Positions 55,301 through 64,000 of a DNA stretch of 64,000 nucleotides are shown here, piece after piece. The number at the start of each line of letters is the position of its first letter. Position 1 is the stretch's first letter. The translations under genes and the position numbers were made by a program. The notes beneath the pieces were generated by a model. It did no database searches and had not been told where the DNA came from. It saw only the letters and a list, made by a program, of their open reading frames with translations. This DNA comes from Misgurnus anguillicaudatus (taxonomy: Eukaryota; Chordata; Actinopteri; Cypriniformes; Cobitidae): NCBI RefSeq assembly GCF_027580225.2, contig NC_073354.2, positions 20,481,001-20,545,000 of the forward strand. The letters are read 5' to 3'.

Positions 55301-58300
55301 ACTAGGGATGTGCATGTATGTAATTTTTTCATTTCGATTAATCCATAGGTTTGAAAAACAAGGGTGCGTTCCACTCCAGTTTTAGACACACACTCGCAAA
55401 CTTCCCTAAGCACTTCCCCTTGGGGGAATCCCTGTCGCCATTTTGAAGTGCGTTCCACTTCGTCAAGGTGACGAGGGAAGTTTGTATGGACAGACCCTTG
55501 CTCCCTCGATTTTGACTGATCTGCTTCATATGTACACTTCATGCAGCTTCATATCCCACAATGCAACACGATTGTGACGTCACTTCAGCAACTGGCGCTT
55601 TGCACATGGAGGGGGCGGTCTCCACTTTCCATGTGATCAAGGGCTTAGGGCGATCCATTTGAACCCACTTCAAGTGTTCTAGCAGTAGTGGGCACTCGTA
55701 CAACATAAGCAATGATGTACATCCGAGTGAACGAGACTGAGGGAAGTTAGCGAGGGAAGTTCATAAAAAAACGAACTGGAACGCAGGGCAGGTACTTGAT
55801 AAACTGGGGGCGGGGCAATCAAGGGGGCAGGACGTACGAGACATGGTGAAAATGAAAATATTTTTTATTAAAAACACTCAAATAAAACTTAGTTTTGAAG
55901 AAAATATGACCGAACAATAAACACATACTAGATTATAAAAGAATTAAATGTTTTTAACAGAAACCTCTAACAGGAAAAGCTGCGTGATGAAGTGAAACTA
56001 TAGCGTTAATAAACATGATTTTTATATGATGCAAAATATTAAACTTTGTATACAACATAAATGTATAACAATAACGTGCACAAAATGCAAGACTTAAACT
56101 AAGTTATGTATTGGACAGAAAGTTTAACTCCTGTTGTGCACCAAAACCGTGCGCTTTTAAACATGTCCAGTCAAAGCACAAGCTTCATAACATTAAGCAG
56201 CTTTAAGTCATTGCTATCATTTTAGCGATTAGCAGTGTTGTGTCGTCCTTTCTTACCTGTCTCGGTCAAGATGTAATGCTTGTATGGCTCTCTGATATCT
56301 TGACATTTGATTGTAACCACAAATATTCAAGTATTTGTATTCAAGTATCGAGTATTCAAGCAACCGATTACTTGTGCCCATCCGTACTTGTTACTAGGGC
56401 TGTCATGATTAATCGTGCAAATGTGCATTTTCTCAATGAATGAATTTGAATGAATTACAGTGAAATCGCGGCACATCCTAAAGCGTCTTCACATTGACTT
56501 AACATTGAAATCACTCGCGCTTGACGCCTCTACCGCGGCTGGTGTAAATGCAGCATTACAAACGCTATTCCAGGAAATGTCTAAAGGAATATTTATATCG
56601 CTGTGCTTTAAATAGTTTCAGGTATTTTCATGATAATAAAGAACATTTTGAGTGTTTTGTTTAACGAGTTTTGCTTTTTTTAAAGGCACATTATAAACGA
56701 CTCTGACTCATAATTTTAGATTGATAAAGACTTCCTACTGACCAAATGCTGTAGTACATGCACAAGCTGTGCATGAAACACAGAATTGATTCAAAATCGA
56801 TTCTGAATCGATTTCGGAGGCATTTTAATGGGACACACGATTAATCATGGCAGCCCTAGTTGTTACAATGATAAAAACAAAGTTGTGACTGTTGAGTTAG
56901 CGCTATATACTAGTTAATGCTGTATGCTAGCGTTTTAGGCTGAAGTTCTACTATTAACAATAGAATACAGTAACATTTTTCAGGTCCATACTGAAAAAAA
57001 CACAAACATGCCACTCAAAAACATCCATTTCCAATCTCAGAATGATTGATGATTCCTCAAAATCTTCATCTGATCCAGGCTCCAACATATGTTCTGTTTG
57101 CATGCACACAGAGCCACCGAAATAAGCCGTTCTAATAACAGCCAATCAGAGCAGAGCTTAACATTATTATCCATGACCAGTTCAAATAAGGTAATAATAG
57201 ACCATTTCATTCTAGGCACAAATTGTAGGGTTGTAGATGGACATATAAAACCGTCTCTGGATCATTTTCTATGAAGATATCAGAACAATTTAACATATTA
57301 TTTCAATGCATTTAATATAAAGGTTTTATTTACACAAAAATTTTCTTTATGTAGGTGAGGTAAACATTTTGGTTGATAAATAAATTAAGTTAAATTTACT
57401 TTCATTTTATAGTGACTACGTCTTATCGAGATTTGGTATATGTTGTCAGTATTTGTTTCTGAGCATTGTATTGCCATAGTGAGACTTCTCTGAAGTGTCG
57501 TAAAAAGGCCTCCGCTATGATTCACCCGTAGGAAATGATAACAGCGTGTAAACCTAATCTGATGCAACATGGTAAACTCCACTGCAACACTATTGCCTTT
57601 GCCTTTCCTGTGGCTCCCCTTGTGATAGCACTTCGATGGCCATCTCTGTAGTTGTACTTATTGTCTTTGAGCTGCAGACTCTGTGTGCCACTCAAGCCCC
57701 AGCCTCTCATCCACCGCTGTTGCCATGGCAAGTAGACCACAGAGGCCAGTCCAACCAGAGGGGCCCAATTTAAATGATGCCTTGCTGTTTCACAGTCCTG
57801 ATTTAAAGCTGGGAGACTTTATAGAGACCAAGTCAAATTCTTAGTCGTTTGTGTCCTTTAATAATGCTTTATAAAGCAACGCATGCCTCTCTTCTCAGAC
57901 TTTTAAGCATGACAATACATATTTCATACAAACGCGTTCATGCCACTCTTGCTACTGCCATATTTTTATTGATTATATTTTCTGCAGGCTTACCATTTAT
58001 AGCTTACCGTCGCTGACAGAAACAGCCTGCAGACACTTGTCCGAGTATATTGTATACGCCTACTGAAATTTAGCTGAAATCTACAGGAATACAAAATGTC
58101 CCTTTTGTGGAAAAGGCACCTATAGGGCTGAGCAGGAGTGAACCCAGTGCTCATTGGATAGTTATGTAACCACTAGGCCCAGCATGACACACTTGAAGGT
58201 ACGGACGTTGCATGCGCACATGCACAGGCGGATGTTCAAGCAGTTTAGTGTTAAATCAGACTTGTTTTCACATTGGTGTAGTTACACTCAAAGGTATCGT

Positions 58301-61046
58301 TCAAGCCTATCTTCTTTTTCATGACTGGTTATGGTGTCCGCAGTTTTTTTTTTTTTTTTACGTGCACCGTCTAATGCATTTGTCTCACTTTTAAACACGA
58401 GAGGCTCTTCATGGCTCCTGGAGCTTCCTGTGCACCCTGCAGTAGAGAAGAGCAGTCACTGACCAGACCTGCGGGGGATGTCTGCCTGCATTCAGCAGAG
58501 TGATGGATGGGAGGGAGCCGCCTACACCACTGAGAGCATAGAGGTGGATAGACAGTCTCTCGCATTTACAGCCCTTTCCACTCAAACTCCAGCTCTTCAG
58601 ATCTGAGGCGGATGTCTGAAAGAGCAGTTATGGTCGTGATTAAAGTAGCTTCAATTCTGTTAGCGCAAAACCACAGAAATATTGTAGTTTGGGATTTGCC
58701 ATTGAATATAAAATTTCTCCCCAGTGGATGCACCGTAAAACTGCAATACTGTTCTTCAAATTTAACAGCTAAGGGTCATGATAGATAACAAGACAGCCTT
58801 TGCTTGTAATCACTGCTGAGGGTCGCACAGGATAGAAGGCTTTGGCTTTGACTAACTGCAGCAATAAGCATCACGCTCCTGTGCTGCATATACTCTTCTG
58901 CTGTGAGTGCTAATGAAGCATGAGCCTATTCTCAAGTGTACCGCAGTCACAGATGGGAGGAGCTACAGCTAATGCATCCTCCAAGGAAGCTTCGCTTTAG
59001 GGTGAAGAGAGAGCCTGTCAAGTTGAAGCTTCACTTTATCGTATGTTTGATAACAGTGAATATTCAAGCTAAAAGCATGCAAGTTGTTGGCACCGATAAC
59101 CCTGTGGTTAGTGCGCTGATGTAAAGCGCCAGTACGCTCATGGCAACACGAGTTTGATTCCTTTTTCGAAGGATTCCACTGCCCTATCTCCACCTAACGC
59201 TTTACTGTTAACTCCACTATTCTGTAATACAGTTAAAGGATAATTCCGGTATTTAACACTTTGAGTCTCATTTCTGGTTTGTTTTGGATGAACTACAGTG
59301 ATGGACACAGAAATTTTGACAATGGGTCGTGTCTTGACTTTTCGACTGATTTAGAAGCGTCTCTTGACTGCTTCAGAATGGAAGTCAATGGCCATGCACA
59401 AACATGTCATTAAAACAACACTTAACGTTCATTTTCAAAACTGTGCTACTCACCAAGTGGTTCGTGGTGTTCGTTGATAATTAAAAACAAGTTGTGTTGC
59501 GAAATACAGTTTCTGTCGTGTCGGATCTGTTGACTTGCATGACGGAGCACTGGGGTTTCTGCAAAATATTTTCTTTATTGTTTTGCTGATAAAAAAACAT
59601 ATTTGATGGTGTAAGTGTTATAAATAAACTTGATTTTGAAAGTATACTACCGTTTTATTACAGTTTGTTGGACTACGTTCATTCATGCTTCAGACTCAAA
59701 TATAGAGCGGAAGTATATACGCGGTTGTGAGGTATCTGAAAAAATAGTTCCACTATAGCAAACAACACGGATTGAAATCATACATTGCGCCAATATATTT
59801 GTTTTTAATCATCAACGAACACCACGAACCACTCGGTGAGTAGTACAGTTTTGAAAATGAATGTTAAGTGTTGTTTTAATGACATGTTTGTGCATGGCCA
59901 TTGACTTCCATTCTGAAGCAGTCAAGAGACGCTTCTAAATCAGTCGAAAAGTCAAGACACGACCCATTGTCAAAATTTCTGTGTCCATCACTGTAGTTCA
60001 TCCAAAACAAACCAGAAATGAGACTCAAAGTGTTAAATACAGGAATTATCCTTTAAGACATAGTCTGTTTGTAGAGACGAAAGTTAAAGTGTCAGAAAGA
60101 CATGTCCAGTGCGAGTTTTAGCGGCATCTAGTGGTGAGATTGCGAATTGCAACCAACCTCAATTTCAAAATGCAAAGAGAAGCTACGGTGGCTGCAACAG
60201 GACCAACATGTTGTTGTCGAAGACAATGTAGGGACGAAATGCGCTCTGTAGAACAGGTTGTATGTTTATTGCTACTGTAGAAACATGACGGTGACTTCCA
60301 TGAAAGAGTATCCGTGGTGAATGTAGATAAAAACTGCTCATTGTTATGCTGCCGCGGTTTCCATAAGGCTGACTTTCTTCCCCTTACATCCAAAAACCAC
60401 TTTTCTTCATTCATGCCATTGTTGAGTCTTGAAATTAAACAAAGCTGTCTCGTGAAGTAATGTTTGTAAGTTCTAGCGTCTCCCGCTGATTGACGGGTGG
60501 GTGGGGTTTTCCGGGGAAGTGCCCATAAAAATAGGTGATATGTATCGAAACCCCTGAAACTTCAGCTGGACCTGTAATCGAAAAAACTTTCCGAAACTTG
60601 TACGAATGAAGTGCATTCGGCACAGAAATACTCTGTAACACGTCCAACTGCTTTTTTGACAGTTGCCTATGTTTAGCATGAGGAAACAACTCTATAACTG
60701 TTAATAAGTCAGAATGCATGAAATACCATTGAACCACCACCCTTTTAAAGCCAGATTATGTAAGATTTTTGTAATAAAATATCACTCACTTGCACACACT
60801 GTAATATATATTTCATGCAGTGGTGGAATTACATTATTCCAAAAGATCCAAGGATTTGTAAGTCCAGAGAACTTCCTATTTTGAATAATGGTTCATCCCA
60901 TATCAATTAATTAATATCCGTGCATTTCTCGGTTTCCACTTGAAGAAACTGTGTGTGGACAAATGTGGAAGTGGTGGTTGTACAGCATCTAGCATGCAGC
61001 ATTGGTGCCTTGAAGCTAATTCAGTTTCAATAACAATTTTTAAAAA

Positions 61047-61143
<97 letters not shown>

Positions 61144-63157
61144 ATGTTAAATGTGTAGAGTGCTTTCTGCTACATCTAAATCATTTTAAATTATTGTTTT
61201 TTAAAATTATACAAGTTACAAGAATAATTACTAATTATTAATCATGGCAGTGTGTGGGAGAACATAAAAATGGTCTGTTTGATTAAATAAATATGCAAAT
61301 TTTATTTCCCTTTATTGCGCAAAACTTTCACAGTAAAAAAGCTTTAGTGTGCAGATGGTTATTTTGGAAAGTATGCGTTTGACCAGACCTTATGCACATC
61401 CTGGGCGCAGAATTGATGTGCCTAAATCATCTTGTACGCTACGATTATGTGCTTTCTGGACGCAGATTTAATGCGCTTGGAGTGAGGATTCCCAGGAACG
61501 GATGCTTCGTAATGGAAAGTTCATAATCGCTAAAACACAAAGAGAATAGATGCGTCTTGTGACTTTATAAAATAAAATCCTTAAAATAGCTTAGTTATCT
61601 TAGTTAGCACGTGTGTGTGAATGACGTTTTAATCGCTTTCTCAGTAACAATCACGGGTAACGCACAGTATTGAAATTAGATTGTTCTAGGGATGGGCAAT
61701 ATAAACGATAGAAAATTGGCATACAATAGAGATTTTAAATCTATTGCACTATCGCGATAATGCGTGTTGATGACACAATCTACCCGCGAACTTTAGAGTC
61801 ACGAGCTGCAGCCGAATAAACATGGATGAAAGCGTCAGCGAAACAGAGGAACTTGTGAAAAAGACAGATGCAACATATATTTTTTGGATTTAAGCCATAA
61901 GTTACATAAGTTAACTGCTGCTCCACGTGCGAAATTGGCATTATGGTCTAGTAATTGTGAAACTTTTTTTTTTTTTTAAGTATATATAAAAGTCCCCACA
62001 AGCATTTAAAGGGTTTAGTGTTATAAAAATAATTAACTGTGTTTTTTAGCAGATAGATCTTGTCGGCTTTATCATTTTAAAAGTAGATCACCACACAAAA
62101 AAGTCTGGACACCCCTGCTGTGTGTGTCAGGCAAAAGTTCCAGCTAAGAGAGGTAACAAAACTAATCTGGCCGTAACGGTTTACTTTTACATACTTTTTT
62201 AGCAGTTTGGCTTTTGTAAGGGTCTATATAACCTTTTCTGAAACTAGTCTATTGAAATTATTATATCGCAATACATATCGCTATCGCAAGAGGCTGCAAT
62301 GTATAACGCAATATAGATTTTAGGCCATATCGCCCATCCCTAGATTGTTCCTGTTAGTCCGATATCCGATCCAGCAAAAAAGCACTGTACTATATTACGT
62401 ACTATATTATTTGTTGACTTTCCTCATAATGAAGTCAGTAACTGTTTTTCTAAGTTCATCTTTTTGTTTCATCTGTAGGTACGTGTTGGGCCGTGGGGTG
62501 AAGCGTAAGCTGAGTACATGTGAGGACATTGCCCAGGACTTGCCGTATCCTCAGCAGAGGCAGCTGGTGCTGGACTTGTGTCTGGACAAGCTACAAAGCT
62601 GCCAGCAGCGAGCAGAACCCAGCCTCCATCGTTCAGTTCTGCTGGCCAACACTCTCCGTCAGATTCAGCAGGAGATGAGACAGGAAGGAGAAACATGTTT
62701 GCCGCCAGCCCCACTCACCCCAACGCTCCCTCACGCCTCAACCCCACGTCATTTACCTGACTGTCCACCCGTGCCCTTAAACTGTCCTCTACCTGGAGCG
62801 ATATCACTGACAACATCAGAGGATGATGAGGTCCGGTTGGGTGGTGCAGAACACGAGAGCCTTTTAACAGGGGAGGAGGGCGCAAGGTCGTCAGATTTGC
62901 TCTTCGGCTCGTTTGAGATTACGAATTCGACCAGCTACTTGACTGACTTGGCACTGGACGACATCTTTGAGGACATCGACACGTCAATGTACGACTCCTC
63001 TGACATTACTGTTCTGTCGTGTCCTGCACAAAGAAGTGGCGGAGTGGACGATGGCCTCAAGAACCTTTCAAACTGCACCTCCAACAGCAGCCTGCATCTC
63101 TGTCTCTCAGACCTCAATGACCTGGACCACATCATGGAGATCCTGGTGCGCTCCTGA
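52367..63157 (+). CDS. SERTA-domain protein, SERTAD2/3-like
   Basis: Exons 52367-52518 and 62479-63157 join in frame (AG|G, Arg51) to give 276 aa. Exon 2 has no in-frame ATG before the SERTA domain (the usual Met is GTG here), which is why the upstream exon is needed; its donor is TCAAG|GTAACG. Exon 1 adds 50 residues, with a second Met at 13 and a VKKE sumoylation-type motif at 34-37. After GRGVKRK comes the SERTA domain (about 67-113: QQRQLVLDLCLDKLQ, EPSLHRSVLLANTLRQIQQE). The C-terminus has FGSFEITNSTSYLTDLALDD and DIDTSMYD, like SERTAD2, and ends DLNDLDHIMEILVRS. Likely a nuclear E2F/CBP co-regulator. The 9.96-kb intron is packed with transposons. Assignment to SERTAD2 or SERTAD3 is open. 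Exon 1 is less certain than exon 2. Confidence 0.8.
53232..53630. mobile_element. hAT MITE in the SERTAD-like intron
   Basis: 8-bp duplication GAGGTGAT (53224-53231, 53631-53638). Ends TAGGGATGCACCGAT and, inverted, TAGTGATGCACCGAT. Confidence 0.92.
53690..53940. repeat. Dispersed AT-rich repeat
   Basis: AGTTTACAATAAGGTTGCAT and following words (GCTAACATGAACTAACAAT) have the look of a common fish interspersed repeat. Limits and family uncertain. Confidence 0.35.
55303..56386. mobile_element. hAT-like element with a nested foldback
   Basis: Flanked by GTTGTTAC (55295-55302) and CTTGTTAC (56387-56394). Ends TAGGGATGTGCATG and, inverted, TACGGATGGGCACAAG. Inside, about 55362-55795 is a second element with GTGCGTTCCACTCCAGTTT at the left and its inverse (AACTGGAACGCA) at the right. 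No transposase frame. Confidence 0.75.
56395..56858. mobile_element. hAT MITE abutting the previous element
   Basis: Ends TAGGGCTGTCATGATTAATC and, inverted, TAGGGCTGCCATGATTAATC. Flanked by CTTGTTAC (shared with the neighbour) and GTTGTTAC (56859-56866). Confidence 0.88.
56860..59083. other. Intron sequence, nothing recognised
   Basis: Part of the SERTAD-like intron. Short open frames on both strands mirror one another and match no family. Around 58125-58190 there is a weak tRNA-like B-box word in reverse. Confidence 0.4.
59084..59170 (+). repeat. tRNA-derived SINE fragment (probable)
   Basis: TGTGGTTAGTGCGCTGA resembles a pol III A box and GAGTTTGATTCC a B box, spaced as in tRNA-derived SINEs. 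Only the head is recognisable. Confidence 0.45.
59237..60052. mobile_element. TTAA element with inverted repeats of about 220 bp
   Basis: TTAA on both sides (59233-59236, 60053-60056). Outer ends AGGATAATTCCGGTATTTAA and its near-exact inverse. The arms run to about 59450 and 59840 with very high identity. A diverged left end of a related element occurs at about 31017 (AAAGGACAAGTTCGGTATTT). Confidence 0.9.
61048..61139. repeat. (CA)n microsatellite
   Basis: About 46 CA units in the SERTAD-like intron. Confidence 0.97.
61687..62342. mobile_element. hAT element just upstream of SERTAD-like exon 2
   Basis: 8-bp duplication GATTGTTC (61679-61686, 62343-62350). Ends TAGGGATGGGCAATAT and, inverted, TAGGGATGGGCGATAT. 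It stops 136 bp before the exon 2 acceptor. No transposase frame. Confidence 0.93.
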
Positions 63158-64000
63158 ACCTCTCGCGCCGCAGTTCAGACAGCCATCCTAATGTTTCTAT
63201 GGGAAGTAATACAATGCGTGCTTTTTTTAAACAAATATTTTATCTATTTTTATACAAAGGACTGATATATTTATATAAGAAACTGCCTGACACACTTTCA
63301 CTGTAGGATAAATGCACATTTTTAAGACTTTTCAGATGGTTAAGCTTATGCTGCCATCCTTCATATTTAAGCAAACTAAGATGAATATGCAGGGACTTCA
63401 GAAGCAAAGTATTACTATTGATGCTTTTATTTATAGCGGACCGTGAATCGAGTTGTATTAAAGAGGAGGAAATATTGGATCGTGATGGACCCCTCGTAGC
63501 TTTTGCTGAGATAAATGACATTTATTTTTTGTGAACTGATCTCCACTGTATTCTGAAGCATTACTGTCAGTAATTATGATTATCAGATCATGTCATGCAC
63601 ATGCAGCACCCATACTACCTCTCAAGATACCAAGAGCTCTTTCTATACAAAGACTGTCATTGTTACAAACTGTCTATTAATGGGTTCTCCTCAATAACTT
63701 TCAAAAACTGGTGATTGTTTTCAATACGACTCTCTGTTCATGGGAGAGCCTGGATTCAGAAGTTGCGAATGGCAAAAATACTTTCTTTTGAAAGCCTTTC
63801 TGACATTTTTTCAAAGGTTTCCGAGTCGTTCGGTTTCAGTCGCTTACGTATGAAGTGATATATTTGTAACGATTTAATGTTATTTCTACTTTTCACGTAC
63901 ACGATTGTCAGACAGACAGCCACCGTCGAATCCCTCGTACAAACATAGTGCCTACAACGGAGAATGAAGACTGCCGACGATGAACTGCACACTGTGGACC
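63158..64000 (+). other. 3' UTR and flank of the SERTAD-like gene
   Basis: No canonical AATAAA seen; an ATTAAA lies near 63456. The remaining bases to the window edge hold no recognisable gene. Confidence 0.45.

Noticed and set aside
55288..55542. 84-residue minus-strand frame
   Set aside because: Falls within the nested foldback element of the hAT; not a host gene.
58371..58565. 64-residue minus-strand frame in the SERTAD-like intron
   Set aside because: No splice context, no homology I recognise.

Overview
The window is vertebrate nuclear DNA from a teleost, most likely a cyprinid (carp/zebrafish group). The reasons are short GT-AG introns, a finTRIM-type gene, a fish-style tandem clade B serpin cluster, and dense fish-type DNA transposons (hAT with 8-bp target duplications, TTAA-target foldback elements, a Tc1 copy) with long TA/GT/CA microsatellites. 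The species call is inference. Exon limits were read by hand from splice signals and reading-frame continuity.

Region 1 (1-5.5 kb) holds only repeats and unassigned sequence.

Region 2 (5.5-38.8 kb) is a plus-strand tandem array of serpinb1-like genes. S1 (6238-8554), S2 (11107-13386), S4 (18982-21259) and S5 (29648-35611) each rebuild from six coding exons into 380, 380, 380 and 381 aa. S3 (16072-17148) keeps its frame but has lost about 124 residues. Two orphan last-exon relics (about 14.9 and 22.6 kb) and three decayed promoter relics (about 14.1, 22.0 and 37.9 kb) mark dead units. S2/S4 and the 3' halves of S1/S3 are near-identical, so the array grew by duplication of a unit of about 7.8 kb and was reshuffled. 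S5 looks like a recombinant, with an S3-like 5' half and an S2/S4-like 3' half. It has taken a 3.6-kb insertion in its first exon and hAT elements in introns 3 and 4, yet its coding exons are open.

Region 3 (39.0-44.9 kb, minus strand) is the standout. It is a finTRIM-like RING/B-box/coiled-coil gene whose C-terminus is not B30.2 but three tandem SH3-like repeats of the KEG/HERC2/Mind-bomb type. Each repeat is built from two exons. Ten exons sum to exactly 560 codons. Two of the repeat introns appear to use GC-AG splicing, and an intron carries a dead Tc1 element.

Region 4 (46.8-64 kb, plus strand) carries two SERTA-domain transcriptional co-regulator genes: cdca4 (49102-49968, single coding exon, 288 aa) and a SERTAD2/3-like gene with coding exons at 52367-52518 and 62479-63157 (276 aa) split by a 10-kb intron full of hAT and TTAA elements. 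A CRE cluster and CCAAT boxes lie between them.

The serpins (intracellular protease inhibitors) and the TRIM E3 ligase are both families tied to innate immunity; the SERTA genes are cell-cycle co-regulators and look like an unrelated neighbourhood.
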